Shown: positions 7,453 through 17,509, counted from the first letter of the stretch. The stretch is DNA of 64,000 bases from Aquabacter cavernae (GCF_003993795.1 NZ_RWKV01000001.1:62001-126000); one strand, 5' to 3'. The notes: generated by a model not told the origin, from the letters alone. Numbers and translations: made by a program.

Positions 7453-8815
7453 GGGTGTCCTCGCTGGTCGGGCGTCTGTCGCGGAACGGGTTGAGGGACT
7501 GGGGCGTGGGCTCCCGGCGGTTGGCCTGGAAAATATTGGCCGCCTCGAAGATCAGGTTCCGGGCGCCCTGGTAGCCCACCGTCAGGCGGTGCTGGCTGCC
7601 CAGGCGGTCGAACACGGGGAAGCCCACGCGCATGAGGGGGATGCCCAGCCGCTCCGACGCCTGGCGGCCGTGGCTGTGGGTGACGAGCAGGTCGCAGCCC
7701 GCTGCGCGGGCCTCGAAGTCGCCGAGGTCGCCCACCAGCACCTCCCGCGCCGGCACCTTGCGCAGGATGGGGCTGCTGCCCGTGGTGGTGACGGCGAGCG
7801 CGATCTCGGCGCCAAGGCCGGCGAAGAAGCTCGCCAGGGTGAAGAGCAGGTCCGGCTCGGCGGCGAGGGCGATCTTCTGCCCGCCGAAATGGAAATGCCC
7901 GTCCAGCAGCGCGTCCTGGAGCTGGCTGCGCTGGCGGCGCAGACGCGCGGGCACGGGGCGCCCGGACAGCCTGGCCAGCAGCGCCACGAAGCGGTCCACC
8001 GCCTTCAGGCCGGAGAGGCTCTCGAACACAGTGAAGGGCACGCCCGCCCGCGCCTCCAGCAAGGCGGCGGGCGCCCGCACATGTTCGGCCAGCGCGATGG
8101 TGTGGACGGAGCGGCCCATGGCGCGGATGTCGGGCACCAGCGTGCCGCCATAGGCGGTGGGCACCCAGCGCTCCGGCACCGTGCCGTCCAGCGAGCCGGA
8201 AATGTCCGGCAGGATGATGGGCTCCAGGCCGAACGCTTCCACGAGGTCGCGCAGATGCTCGATGTCGGCCACCGTGTGGTGCCAGCCGGGCAGGATATTC
8301 ACCTGGGTGAGGCTCACCATGCGCTCGGGATTGGGGGGCACCAGCGCGTCCACCATGGAGGTGACCGCCTTGGTCCAGCCTTCCTCCATGGCGCCCTCGA
8401 AATCGGGTGTCTGGGCGAGCACCACTTCCGTGCCCGCCAGCGCGTCCGCATTGCGGCGGCGGATGGCGGAAAGGTCGGCGGCGAAGTCCTCGCCGCGCGT
8501 CTCCACGAGGGCGGTGGTGCATACGCCGATCAGGCTCGGCTTGGTGCGGGTCTTCAGGTTGAGGATGGCCTCCTCCAGATGATCCGCGCCGCCCAGCACG
8601 GTGGCCACCTCGTCCATGGCGGTGGTCTGGAGGGGGATGGCCTCCTTGAAGTGCCGCACCAGCAGCACGAGGGCGAAGGAGGTGCAGCCCTGCGAGCCGT
8701 GGAACAGGGGCATGGCCCCGTCCACGCCCAGATAGGCGAGGGCGGCGCCCAGCGGCTGGCTGGACTTCAGCGGATTGAGGGAGGCGGCCTTGGTGCGGGG
8801 GATGACGGCGGTCAT
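7421..8815 (-). CDS. nifN: FeMo-cofactor scaffold subunit NifN
   Basis: A 464-residue paralogue of NifK. It forms the NifE2N2 scaffold on which the NifB-derived cluster is matured with Mo and homocitrate. Visible signatures are LNPLKSSQPLGAALAYLGV, MPLFHGSQGCTSFA with a P-cluster-type cysteine, and LPDISGSLDG. The gene lies 10 bases after nifE, the classical order. Confidence 0.95.
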   Translation of the reverse strand: MTAVIPRTKAASLNPLKSSQPLGAALAYLGVDGAMPLFHGSQGCTSFALVLLVRHFKEAIPLQTTAMDEVATVLGGADHLEEAILNLKTRTKPSLIGVCTTALVETRGEDFAADLSAIRRRNADALAGTEVVLAQTPDFEGAMEEGWTKAVTSMVDALVPPNPERMVSLTQVNILPGWHHTVADIEHLRDLVEAFGLEPIILPDISGSLDGTVPERWVPTAYGGTLVPDIRAMGRSVHTIALAEHVRAPAALLEARAGVPFTVFESLSGLKAVDRFVALLARLSGRPVPARLRRQRSQLQDALLDGHFHFGGQKIALAAEPDLLFTLASFFAGLGAEIALAVTTTGSSPILRKVPAREVLVGDLGDFEARAAGCDLLVTHSHGRQASERLGIPLMRVGFPVFDRLGSQHRLTVGYQGARNLIFEAANIFQANRREPTPQSLNPFRDRRPTSEDTHDSHAQTAAR

Positions 8816-8825
8816 GGCGCGCGCC

Positions 8826-10343
8826 TCAGCATTCGGCCATGTCGTCGGCGCCCGCGCCGGCGAACTTTTTGCGGTGATGGGCGAGGAAATGGGGATCGGC
8901 TTCTTCCCGGCTCCCGATGACCCCCTTTCCCGCTTGCAGGAGAGGGCTTTCCGTCAGGTTCCCCTCCCTGTCCCAGGGGGCGTCCTCGCGCACCGTTTCC
9001 CAGACGGGGTTCTCGATGGCGAGGGCGATCCGCTTCACCAGCTCCACCATCCCGTCATAGCCCGCATAGGGGAAATGGCGCTCCTGGTTGATGTCGAGCC
9101 ACGGCATCTTGGCTTTCAGCGCGATGAACTGGGTGCGCCCGCCGGAGAGCATGATGTCCGCCTTGTTGGCGGCGAGCATGGCGTAGAGGTCGCGCGGCGC
9201 CATGGATTCGAACATGTGGTGCTCGTCCTTGAGGAGTTGCTTGATGCGCTCCTTGTCCTCGTCCGTGGACTTCTTCACCGAGGTGCCGACGATCTCGATG
9301 CCGATCTCCTGGAGCGCCGCCACCACCGACCAGGACTTCACGCCCCCGGTATTGAGCAGCACGCGCTTGCCTTGGAGCCGGGGCCGGTACGCCTCCATCC
9401 TGGCCCAGGCGATGGCCTCTTCCTGCGCGATCAGCGCCTCGGTGCGATTGAGGAGGGAGGGATCGGCGCCGCGCGAGACCAGAAGCCGCGCGGTCTGGCG
9501 CAAGGCGTCGGACGTGTCGGAGATGCCGTAGAAGGAACCCTCGAAGAAAGGGATGCCCCAGCGCTCCTCCATCTTGCGGGCGAGCGTGATAAGGGCGGTG
9601 GAGCATTCCATCATGGTGACGCGCGCCGTATGGGCGCCGGCCACGTCCAGATAGCGCGCATCGCCGGGGATTGAGGCGCGGATGCGGATGCCCAGCGCCT
9701 CGAACAGGGGCTTCACCGCCCAGAACTCGCCGGAGAGATTGAACTCGCCGAGGATGTTGATGTCGGTGGGGCCCACATCGTCGGGCTCATGGGTGCCGAT
9801 CACATGGTCGAGCAGCGCCTCGCCCGCTAGCTTGTTGCCGAGATTCTTCGAGCCCACGAAGCCCGGCGCGTTCACCGGCACCACGGGCAGGCCGTATTTG
9901 GCGGAAGCCGCCTTGCATACCGCCTCGATGTCGTCGCCGATGAGCGCGGTGACGCAGGTGGAATAGACGAAGATGGCGGGCGGGTTGAAGGCTTGCGCGA
10001 TCTCGCGCACCGCCTTGTAGAGCTTGCGCTCGCCCTGGCCCATGACGATGTCGAGTTCCGTGAGATCCGTGGTGAAGGACCGCCGCCACAGGTCCGAGCC
10101 GGAGGACCCCGCGCCCCGATTGTCCCAGCTATTGCCCTCGCACGCGAGCGGGGCATGGATGAGATGGGCGGCGTCGGTCACCGGCTGGAGCACGATCTTG
10201 GCGCCGTCGAAGGCGCACCCGCCCGCCGCCGCCCCGGGGGTGAGCGGCTTGGAGCAGCCCTTCTTGCGGGCCTTGGCGTCCTTGGCCTGGTTCTTCTCGC
10301 AACCGGGCTCGTTGAACATGTCCGCGATCTTGTCCTTCAGCAT
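8826..10343 (-). CDS. nifE: FeMo-cofactor scaffold subunit NifE
   Basis: A 505-residue NifD paralogue and partner of NifN. Near the N-terminus are cysteine-bearing segments (GCEKN, GGCAFDGAKIVLQPV, HAPLACEGNSWD) that correspond to Fe-S ligands. Further motifs are YSTCVTALIGDDI and FFEGSFYGISDTSDALR. It is separated from nifK by 111 bases containing a strong stem-loop but no recognisable -24/-12 promoter, so it is probably transcribed from the nifH promoter. Confidence 0.95.
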   Translation of the reverse strand: MLKDKIADMFNEPGCEKNQAKDAKARKKGCSKPLTPGAAAGGCAFDGAKIVLQPVTDAAHLIHAPLACEGNSWDNRGAGSSGSDLWRRSFTTDLTELDIVMGQGERKLYKAVREIAQAFNPPAIFVYSTCVTALIGDDIEAVCKAASAKYGLPVVPVNAPGFVGSKNLGNKLAGEALLDHVIGTHEPDDVGPTDINILGEFNLSGEFWAVKPLFEALGIRIRASIPGDARYLDVAGAHTARVTMMECSTALITLARKMEERWGIPFFEGSFYGISDTSDALRQTARLLVSRGADPSLLNRTEALIAQEEAIAWARMEAYRPRLQGKRVLLNTGGVKSWSVVAALQEIGIEIVGTSVKKSTDEDKERIKQLLKDEHHMFESMAPRDLYAMLAANKADIMLSGGRTQFIALKAKMPWLDINQERHFPYAGYDGMVELVKRIALAIENPVWETVREDAPWDREGNLTESPLLQAGKGVIGSREEADPHFLAHHRKKFAGAGADDMAEC

Positions 10344-10389
10344 GGCCGCGCGCTCCTGGCATGTGGACTCGGCATCTGGATCGGAAAGG

Positions 10390-10412
10390 CCCCGGGCGAT
10401 GGGCGCCCGGGG
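10390..10412. other. Stem-loop in the nifK-nifE gap
   Basis: CCCCGGGCG (10390-10398), loop ATGGG, then CGCCCGGGG (10404-10412): a perfect 9-bp GC stem. No T-run follows on the coding (minus) strand, so it looks more like an mRNA-stability or attenuation element than a complete terminator. Confidence 0.65.
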
Positions 10413-10454
10413 AAGGCCGCCGCGCGTGCAGGAGCGCGCGGCGGGGGGCTCGTG

Positions 10455-11993
10455 TCAGCGCGTCAGATCGAACGAATAGTCGGTCTTGGACGGGATGTTG
10501 GTGTCCTGGTCGAGCTTGTCGAAGATCTTGTCGAGCAGCGTCGTCAGGAAGCGCAGGCCGCCCTGGTAGCCCATCAGCGGGAAGCGGTGATGGTGGTGGC
10601 GATCGAAGATCGGGAAGGCGGTGCGGATCAGCGGCGTGCCCGTGTCGCGCTCCAGATATTTCGCGTAGGAATTGCCGAGGATGAAGTCCACCGGCTCGGT
10701 GAAGAGCAGCGAGCGCAGGTGCCACAGATCCTTGCCCGCCCACACCTGCCCGGCACGGCCGAAGGGCGAGGAGGCGAGCAGCGCCTTCATGTCCTCTTCC
10801 CACTGCTTGTTGCCGTTGGTGGCCAGGCAATGGATGGGCTCGCCGCCGGTCTCCAGGATGAAGCGGGTGACGCCGTAGACCACATCGGGGTCGCCGAAGA
10901 TCGCGTACTTCTTGCCGTGCAGCCAGGACTGGCTGTCGGCCATGGCGTCGATGAGGCGGCCGCGCTCCATGGTGATGGCTTCGGGGATCTCCTTGCCGGT
11001 CAGCTCGGAAATCTTGAACAGAAGCTCGTCGGTGGCGCGCACGCCCAGCGGGTAATGGAGGTTCACCGTCTCCTGCCCGTGCCCGGCGATATAGTCCATG
11101 GTCTTGCGGGTGCAGTATTTCTGCAGCGACACGGTGGCCTTGGCGTTGAGCGCGTCGGCGGTCTGCTCCAGCGTGGTGCCGCCCGAATACATGCGGAACT
11201 CGCCGTCGGAGGGCGTGTCATAGGTGTCCGAGGCGTCCTGCAGCAGGGTGTATTGGACACCCATCAGGTCCAGCAGGCGCTTCAGCTCGCGATTATTGCC
11301 CACGCAGAAGCCGTCGAAGCCGGGAATGAGGGTGATCCCCTCGCCCGCGACCCGTTCCTTATCCTTCCAGAAATGCTCCAGGATGCCCTTGATCATGGAA
11401 TCGTAGCCGTCCACATGGCTGCCCACGAAGGCAGGCGTGTGGGCGAAGGGCACGTCATAGTCCTGGGGCACGGAGCCCTTGGCCTTGGCGGTCTGGATGA
11501 AGGCGTGCAGGTCATCGCCGATGACTTCCGCCATGCAGGTGGTGGAGACGGCGATCATCTTCGGCTCGTAGAGCGAATAGGTATTCGCGAGGCCGTCGAT
11601 CATGTTGTTGAGGCCGCCGAACACGGCTGCGTCCTCGGTCATGGAGGAGGAGACCGCCGAGGAGGGCTCCTTGAAATGGCGCGAGAGGTGCGAGCGGTAA
11701 TAGGCGACGCAGCCCTGGGAGCCGTGGACGAAGCTCATGGTCTTCTCGAACCCGGCGGAGGCGAACACGGCGCCCAGCGGCTGGCATGCCTTCGCGGGGT
11801 TCACCACCAGCGCCTCGCGGGCGAGGTTCTTCTCGCGATAGTCCCAGCTCTTGGCATATTCGCGCTGGGCGTCCACGGCCTCGGAAGAGGCGGGGCATTC
11901 GAACTGCTCGCGCTTGCGGGCGAACATTTCCTGGTATTCGGGCTCGCGGAACAAAGGGGCGTGGTCGAGCACATGCTCTGCGGATTGGGGCAT
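10455..11993 (-). CDS. nifK: Nitrogenase MoFe protein beta subunit NifK
   Basis: A 512-residue beta chain of dinitrogenase. P-cluster cysteines are visible in [38 protein letters not shown] and [13 protein letters not shown]. The ATG at 11993 (MPQSAEHVL) is preferred over one 30 bases upstream because GAGG lies about 8 bases before it and other NifK proteins start there. With NifD it forms the alpha2beta2 tetramer holding the P-cluster at the subunit interface. No VnfG/AnfG subunit gene is nearby, confirming the Mo system. Confidence 0.97.
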   Translation of the reverse strand: MPQSAEHVLDHAPLFREPEYQEMFARKREQFECPASSEAVDAQREYAKSWDYREKNLAREALVVNPAKACQPLGAVFASAGFEKTMSFVHGSQGCVAYYRSHLSRHFKEPSSAVSSSMTEDAAVFGGLNNMIDGLANTYSLYEPKMIAVSTTCMAEVIGDDLHAFIQTAKAKGSVPQDYDVPFAHTPAFVGSHVDGYDSMIKGILEHFWKDKERVAGEGITLIPGFDGFCVGNNRELKRLLDLMGVQYTLLQDASDTYDTPSDGEFRMYSGGTTLEQTADALNAKATVSLQKYCTRKTMDYIAGHGQETVNLHYPLGVRATDELLFKISELTGKEIPEAITMERGRLIDAMADSQSWLHGKKYAIFGDPDVVYGVTRFILETGGEPIHCLATNGNKQWEEDMKALLASSPFGRAGQVWAGKDLWHLRSLLFTEPVDFILGNSYAKYLERDTGTPLIRTAFPIFDRHHHHRFPLMGYQGGLRFLTTLLDKIFDKLDQDTNIPSKTDYSFDLTR

Positions 11994-12063
11994 GGTCTGA
12001 TCCTCATCTGGCGGCCGCGCCATACGGCGGCACGCGCGTGTGGGAGCAAGGGAGTGTCACGGG

Positions 12064-12141
12064 GTGCCGGGGCGCGGGCTTGCGCGCTCCGGCACGGTCG
12101 ATGCCACGAGGGCAGAATGGAGGGGCGGCCGCGCGGCCGCC
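12064..12141. other. Two stem-loops in the nifD-nifK gap
   Basis: GTGCCGG (12064-12070) pairs with CCGGCAC (12089-12095), with GCGC inner pairing possible. GGCGGCCGCGCGGCCGCC (12124-12141) is a perfect 18-bp palindrome adjoining the end of nifD. Both occupy the 152-base nifD-nifK gap and could stabilise or attenuate the polycistronic message. Confidence 0.6.
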
Positions 12142-12145
12142 GCGC

Positions 12146-13669
12146 TCACTCGGCGGCTTCCAGGAAGCCCTCGCTCTGCGGCTTCTTCTTCCAGGGCGGG
12201 TCGAACAGGCCCCAGACCGGATTGTTGATGGCCAGGTCCATGTCGCGGGCGAAGATGGCGAAGCCGTCATAGCCGTGATACGGGCCCGAATAGTCCCAGG
12301 AATGCATCTGGCGGAACGGGATGCCCATCTTCTGCACCGGGTACTTTTCCTTGATGCCGGAGCCCACCAGATCCGGGCGGATCTTCTCGATGAACTTCTC
12401 CAGCTCGTAGCCGGTCACGTCGTCATAGATGAGCGTGCCGTCCTTCACGTAATGGCCGGTGCGCTGGTAGTCGTCGTTATGGGCGAACTCATAGCCCGTC
12501 CCGGCGATCTGCATGCCCAGGTCCTCATAGGCGGTGATGACGTGGCGGGGGCGCAGGCCGCCCACATAGAGCATCACGCTCTTGCCTTCGAGGCGGGGCC
12601 GGTACTTGGCGACGACCGCGTCCACCAGCGGCTGGTACTTGGCGATGACCGCCTCCGCCTTCTCCTCGATCTCGGGGCCGAAGAACTTGGCGATGCTGCG
12701 CAGCGAGGCGGCGATCTGGGAGGGGCCGAAGAAATTGTATTCCATCCACTGGATCGAATACTTCTCCTCCATGTAGCGGCAGATATAGTTCATCGACCGG
12801 TAGCAATGGATGAGGTTGAGCTTCGCCTTCGGCGCGCGCTCGATCTCGGCCAGCGTCGCATCGCCGGACCAGTTGCCGACGATCCGCAGGCCCATCTCCT
12901 CCAGCAGGATGCGGGAGGCCCAGGCGTCGCCGCCGATATTGTAGTCGCCGATGACGTTCACGTCGTAGGGCGTGGTCTCGAACTCGATCTCGCCCTCCTG
13001 GGCGGCGAACACCCAGTCGCGGATGGCGTCGTTGGCGATGTGGTGGCCCAGCGACTGGGACACGCCGCGGAAGCCCTCGCAGCGCACCGGCACGATGGTC
13101 TTGCCGATTTCCTTCTTCTTCTTCCGCGCCACCGCCTCGATGTCGTCGCCGATGAGGCCGATGGGGCATTCCGACTGGATGGAGACGCCGTGATTGAGCG
13201 GGAACAGCGCGTCGATCTCGGTGATCACCTTCTCCAGCTTCTTGTCGCCGCCGAAGACGATGTCCTTCTCCTGGAAGTCGGACGTGAACTGCATGGTCAC
13301 GAAGGTGTCGATGCCGGTGGTGCCGATATAGTAATTGCGGCGCTGGGACCACGAATACTGCCCGCAGCCCACCGGGCCGTGGGAGATGTGGACCATGTCC
13401 TTCACCGGGCCCCACACCACGCCCTTGGAGCCCGCATAGGCGCAGCCCCGGATGGTCATGACGCCGGGAATGGACTTGATGTTCGACTTCACGTCGCACT
13501 CGGTGAGGAGCTTCTCCTCGCCCTCTGCCGGGGCGTCCGCGTCATCGACGCCCTTGGCCACCGAGAGATGCTTGCGCCGGCGCTTGGCGAACTTGTCAGG
13601 ATAGGCGGACAGCACGTCCTCGATGATCTTCTCGTGGAGCGCGCCGTCGTTTTCGTAATCGAGGCTCAT
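12146..13669 (-). CDS. nifD: Nitrogenase MoFe protein alpha subunit NifD
   Basis: A 507-residue alpha chain of dinitrogenase. It contains P-cluster ligand segments ([40 protein letters not shown]), the FeMo-co cysteine region [13 protein letters not shown] and the histidine ligand region [16 protein letters not shown]. The ATG at 13669 (MSLDYEN) is the conserved start; the upstream in-frame extension into the nifH gap is not homologous. The substrate is N2, reduced at FeMo-co. Confidence 0.97.
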   Translation of the reverse strand: MSLDYENDGALHEKIIEDVLSAYPDKFAKRRRKHLSVAKGVDDADAPAEGEEKLLTECDVKSNIKSIPGVMTIRGCAYAGSKGVVWGPVKDMVHISHGPVGCGQYSWSQRRNYYIGTTGIDTFVTMQFTSDFQEKDIVFGGDKKLEKVITEIDALFPLNHGVSIQSECPIGLIGDDIEAVARKKKKEIGKTIVPVRCEGFRGVSQSLGHHIANDAIRDWVFAAQEGEIEFETTPYDVNVIGDYNIGGDAWASRILLEEMGLRIVGNWSGDATLAEIERAPKAKLNLIHCYRSMNYICRYMEEKYSIQWMEYNFFGPSQIAASLRSIAKFFGPEIEEKAEAVIAKYQPLVDAVVAKYRPRLEGKSVMLYVGGLRPRHVITAYEDLGMQIAGTGYEFAHNDDYQRTGHYVKDGTLIYDDVTGYELEKFIEKIRPDLVGSGIKEKYPVQKMGIPFRQMHSWDYSGPYHGYDGFAIFARDMDLAINNPVWGLFDPPWKKKPQSEGFLEAAE

Positions 13670-13703
13670 GGCAGTCAACCTCTTCTGGCGACCGGAAGGA
13701 AGG

Positions 13704-13724
13704 GGCCCGGCGCGCGGCCGGGCC
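13704..13724. other. Stem-loop in the nifH-nifD gap
   Basis: GGCCCGGC, loop GCGCG, GCCGGGCC: a perfect 8-bp GC hairpin just after the nifH stop codon (transcription is leftward). Such structures commonly raise nifH message levels relative to nifDK by protecting a processed 3' end. Confidence 0.65.
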
Positions 13725-13736
13725 ACGGTTCTCGTG

Positions 13737-14714
<978 letters not shown>

Positions 14715-14719
14715 TCACC

Positions 14720-14734
14720 GCAACCGCCGTGCCA
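14720..14734 (-). promoter_or_regulatory. Sigma-54 (-24/-12) promoter of nifH
   Basis: On the minus strand TGGCACGGCGGTTGC matches the TGGCAC-N5-TTGC consensus exactly. The predicted start of transcription is near 14708, about 72 bases before the nifH ATG. Confidence 0.93.
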
Positions 14735-14826
14735 AACGGCTTTCGAGCCGTGGGGTCATCCTGAAAATCATTCACTTTCAATAGTTTGCGCGGGTTGACC
14801 GCTCGGCGAAAGACGTTTCCGGCCCC

Positions 14827-14842
14827 TGTCTCGAACCTGACA
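14827..14842. promoter_or_regulatory. NifA upstream activator site 1 (nifH)
   Basis: TGTCTCGAACCTGACA is a perfect TGT-N10-ACA NifA-binding site, about 95 bases upstream of the -24 box of nifH. Confidence 0.88.
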
Positions 14843-14849
14843 AAACACG

Positions 14850-14919
14850 ACAGCGCTGTGAGATTTCCGGTGTCCGTGTCGGGTGGCAGGGGGCCGGCCC
14901 AGCTGTCGCACAGCGCTGT
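14850..14919. repeat. Duplicated palindrome ACAGCGCTGT, copies 60 bp apart
   Basis: Copies lie at 14850-14859 and 14910-14919, flanked by GAC...GTG in one and CAC...GTC in the other. The second overlaps the TGT of NifA site 2. The exact 60-bp spacing is close to six helical turns, placing both on one DNA face. The bound protein is unknown. Confidence 0.6.
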
Positions 14920-14932
14920 CGGGAACCGGACA
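14917..14932. promoter_or_regulatory. NifA upstream activator site 2 (nifH / divergent gene)
   Basis: TGTCGGGAACCGGACA is a second perfect TGT-N10-ACA site. It lies about 60 bases upstream of a candidate rightward -24/-12 element, so it may serve the divergent gene as well as nifH. Confidence 0.85.
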
Positions 14933-14993
14933 TAGCTGTCGCGCGCCGCCGGAGAGATATAAAAATATAACATTAAATCAACAGCTTATGACA

Positions 14994-15008
14994 CGGCGTC
15001 GAACTTGC
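14994..15008 (+). promoter_or_regulatory. Candidate sigma-54 promoter for the divergent gene
   Basis: CGGCGTCGAACTTGC keeps the GG at -24, the GC at -12 and the 10-base spacing, with a consensus TTGC half but a weaker -24 half (GGCGT rather than GGCAC). It lies 36 bases before the ATG of the unknown gene. Confidence 0.45.
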
Positions 15009-15044
15009 AGCGCACGGCGCACCAAAACCAGCGCGAGATGAGAC

Positions 15045-15635
15045 ATGACCGCCATCGACCACACCGCCTTTGCCCGCCTGGAGAGCGAGGGGCGGCTTCT
15101 CAATCCGGTCCTGAAGGGGCCGACCCACAAGCCCGGCCGTTTCGGCTTCCGTGGCGAGCTGGCCCTGAAATTCACGCCCAGCACGGCGGGCGAGAAGCGC
15201 CCGCCGGAACTGGCGGTGGACCAGGTCATCTCCACGACGCGCGAGGGCGAGCCCACCATCGCGCTGTTCGCGGCCTACCTGCTCTCGTTCGATTATGCCG
15301 GCGTCCTGGCGGATGTGCTGGGCGAGACCCTGTCGCCGGAGGGGAAATACTTCCTCTTCTGCAACAACATTCCGCTCGACCGGAAATTCCGGCTGGCGCT
15401 GGGCGGAGCCACGTTCCACATCGTGCCCATCGACGAGGCCACGGTCTATAACGAGCTGCTGGAGCTTCTGAAGATCGACAAGACCGACCTGAAGAAGCTG
15501 GACACGGCGGGCAAGCAGGATTTCGTGGCCGACAAGGCCGCCCGCTTCTCCGCGTCCTGGCCCTTCCTCACCTATGAGGAGGCCCTGGCCATCATGGGTC
15601 CGGTGCGCAATCCGGGCGAGAACCGTCCGGTGTGA
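15045..15635 (+). CDS. Unknown protein divergent from nifH
   Basis: A 196-residue soluble protein whose family I do not recognise. It has no signal peptide, transmembrane segment or cysteine cluster; a single cysteine lies in YFLFCNNIPLDRKF. Its C-terminal half is charged and helical (NELLELLKIDKTDLKKLD). It is transcribed away from nifH across a shared control region with two NifA sites and a candidate sigma-54 promoter. It ends at a strong terminator facing another nif operon. Context strongly suggests a nitrogen-fixation role, but no activity can be claimed. Confidence 0.8.
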   Translation: MTAIDHTAFARLESEGRLLNPVLKGPTHKPGRFGFRGELALKFTPSTAGEKRPPELAVDQVISTTREGEPTIALFAAYLLSFDYAGVLADVLGETLSPEGKYFLFCNNIPLDRKFRLALGGATFHIVPIDEATVYNELLELLKIDKTDLKKLDTAGKQDFVADKAARFSASWPFLTYEEALAIMGPVRNPGENRPV

Positions 15636-15637
15636 GA

Positions 15638-15672
15638 AGAGGCCGCCGGAGGCCCGGCTTCCGGCGGCCTCT
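15638..15672. terminator. Bidirectional terminator hairpin
   Basis: AGAGGCCGCCGGA (15638-15650), a 9-base loop, then its perfect reverse complement (15660-15672). The 13-bp GC stem sits between two convergent genes, so it probably ends both transcripts. Confidence 0.8.
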
Positions 15673-15690
15673 GCCAGGAGAAGGGCTCCG

Positions 15691-16206
15691 TCAGTCCTCC
15701 GCGACTGCGCGGGCCGCCATGGCCTGGAGCAGGACGCGGGTGCGGGTCTGGTCGCGCACGTCCAGCTCCGACAGGCGGCGCAGCGCGGCCTCGCCCTCCA
15801 CTTCCCGGCCGAGGCGCAGCAGCACATAGCCATAGGCTTGGAGCACGAACATCCAGAAGCGCACATGGGCATCGTCGCAGGCGAAGCGCGCATCCGACGC
15901 GCGGACCGCGCGCCAGTCGGTGGGGATGTTCAGCCGCCGCGCGGCGGCGCCCAGGACCTCCACGGCCATGACGAACGCCTCCTCGAAACGGTGCTTGTAG
16001 AAAGCATGCCGGTAGCGGGCGATCAGCACCGCCAAATGTCCGGGCGCCAGGCGGGCGGCTTCCGCCAGCAGCCGCTCGGCGCCAGCATCGTCCTCCCAGC
16101 ACAGGCCCGCCATGCGGATGGCCCGCTCGGCCGGGGCGGGCAGGTCGTCATGATAGCGCCCGTCCAGCCAGGCGCCCGCCGCCGCGCGGGCGGGAGCGGT
16201 GCTCAC
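15691..16206 (-). CDS. Unknown nif-operon protein (helical, TPR-like)
   Basis: A 171-residue, alanine- and arginine-rich helical protein starting with GTG whose bases overlap the nifO stop (GTGA), so it is translationally coupled. Segments such as AERLLAEAARLAPGHLAVLIARY and EGEAALRRLSELDVRDQTR resemble tetratricopeptide helices. No catalytic motif is seen. It is the last gene of the nifB operon. I cannot assign a function; a scaffolding or protein-binding role is a guess. Confidence 0.75.
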   Translation of the reverse strand: MSTAPARAAAGAWLDGRYHDDLPAPAERAIRMAGLCWEDDAGAERLLAEAARLAPGHLAVLIARYRHAFYKHRFEEAFVMAVEVLGAAARRLNIPTDWRAVRASDARFACDDAHVRFWMFVLQAYGYVLLRLGREVEGEAALRRLSELDVRDQTRTRVLLQAMAARAVAED

Positions 16207-16622
16207 GCCGCGTCCCCGCCGCCCGTGCCGGGAGAATGCACGCAGGCTTCCCCAACAGGGGCCGCCCCGGCCTTGAGGCCGATGAGGGCATCGAGCCGGC
16301 CCTCGTCCCAGCCCGCAAGGCGGTGTCCCCCGATGTCCAGCAGGGGGCGGCGGATGAGGCGCGGGTCCGCCAGCAGCAAGGCGAGCGCCGCCTCGGGCGC
16401 GAGCGCTTCGGGATCCACTTCCCGGCTCTTCACGCGCACGGCGGAGCGGTTGAACCAGCCGGCGGGGGCGAGGTCACCGAGGAAAGCGCGCAGCTCGTCC
16501 CCGCTCCAGGGATGGCCGAACAGGTCGCGTTCCTCCACCTGGTGGCCGGAGGCCCGCAGCCGCGCCCGCTGGCGGGCATTCCCGCCGCAGGTGGGCTTTC
16601 CGTAGAAGATCACGCGCGCCAT
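16203..16622 (-). CDS. nifO: Nitrogenase-associated ArsC-family protein (NifO-like)
   Basis: A 139-residue thioredoxin-fold protein. It begins ARVIFYGKPTCGGNARQRA, with one N-terminal cysteine as in arsenate-reductase-like proteins, and contains IRRPLLDIGGHRLAGWDEG. This matches the nitrogenase-associated (NifO) branch of the ArsC family, reported to favour molybdenum use for nitrogenase over other Mo enzymes. It lies 3 bases after the SIR2-like gene. Confidence 0.85.
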   Translation of the reverse strand: MARVIFYGKPTCGGNARQRARLRASGHQVEERDLFGHPWSGDELRAFLGDLAPAGWFNRSAVRVKSREVDPEALAPEAALALLLADPRLIRRPLLDIGGHRLAGWDEGRLDALIGLKAGAAPVGEACVHSPGTGGGDAA

Positions 16623-16625
16623 CGC

Positions 16626-17507
16626 TCAGCCCGCCATCAGCGCGTCGAGTCCCGCCGCCAGCGGCAGGTCGATGAGGGCGATCTCCTGCTCGGTGAGGAA
16701 GCGCGCCTCGTTGCGGGTGAGCCCTTCGGCGGGCATCACCGCGAAATGCGGCCCCCGCGAGCGCTTCATGATCTGGCGGGCATAGGTGCGCAGCATCTGG
16801 TCGTGGAACCGACAGCCCAGGAACAGGAAGCCCCGGAACGCGCGGCGCTCGCGCACCTGGGGCGGGATGGGCGACTGGATGTCGATCTCGGTCATCACCT
16901 CCACATAGTCGCTGTCGGCCACCAGGAAGTTCCGCGCCGGACGCACCGCGCCGTGGGGCTTGTAGAGGAGGCTCGCCCAGGAGGCCGGCGTTTCCTCGTC
17001 CACCAGCGTGCCCGTCGCGTCATAGGCGCGGGTCCAGATATCCCGCGTCTCCCCTGCCCGCGTGATGCCCTGCACCTCGCCCCAGTCCGTGCGGCCGGAG
17101 GCGGCGAAGGCGGCGCGCAGGCTGTCGTCATACCAGGTGTCCACCACGAGGCCCAAGGGCAGGCCCGCCAGGAACGCCTGGAACGGGGTGGGCGGCACCT
17201 GCGGATCGAAGATCTCGCCCATCCAGGTGGCCAGCGTCTTGCGGTGGCGGCGCTGCTCGATGAACTGGGCCACGGACCACAGATTGGTGCGGATGCGGCC
17301 CGGCGCGGGATGGCGCTGGTGGAGCGCGGCGGCGAGTGCCTCGGGGCCGAGGGGAACGGCCTCGCTCCCCTCCAGCAAGCCGGGGCCGAGATAGGGGGCG
17401 AGCCGGTCCGCCTTCAGCCAGGCGGAAATGTCCCGCAGATGGGCGCGGGCCTCCTCGCCGGAGAGGAATGGCACCGGGGCGGGGCGCTGGAGCGCGGCGG
17501 CGGTCAT
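16626..17507 (-). CDS. SIR2-like domain protein in the nif operon
   Basis: A 293-residue protein resembling the SIR2_2/SIR2-like family, with the segments NLWSVAQFIEQRRHRKTLA and LPLGLVVDTWYDDSLRAAF, the latter parallel to the usual TxNYDD motif. The asparagine is replaced by tryptophan, so catalytic NADase activity is uncertain. ATG at 17507 follows AGGAGG; the frame upstream of it is a nifT shadow. Related proteins occur in other nif clusters, but no role is established. It begins 2 bases after nifT ends. Confidence 0.75.
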   Translation of the reverse strand: MTAAALQRPAPVPFLSGEEARAHLRDISAWLKADRLAPYLGPGLLEGSEAVPLGPEALAAALHQRHPAPGRIRTNLWSVAQFIEQRRHRKTLATWMGEIFDPQVPPTPFQAFLAGLPLGLVVDTWYDDSLRAAFAASGRTDWGEVQGITRAGETRDIWTRAYDATGTLVDEETPASWASLLYKPHGAVRPARNFLVADSDYVEVMTEIDIQSPIPPQVRERRAFRGFLFLGCRFHDQMLRTYARQIMKRSRGPHFAVMPAEGLTRNEARFLTEQEIALIDLPLAAGLDALMAG

Positions 17508-17509
17508 GG

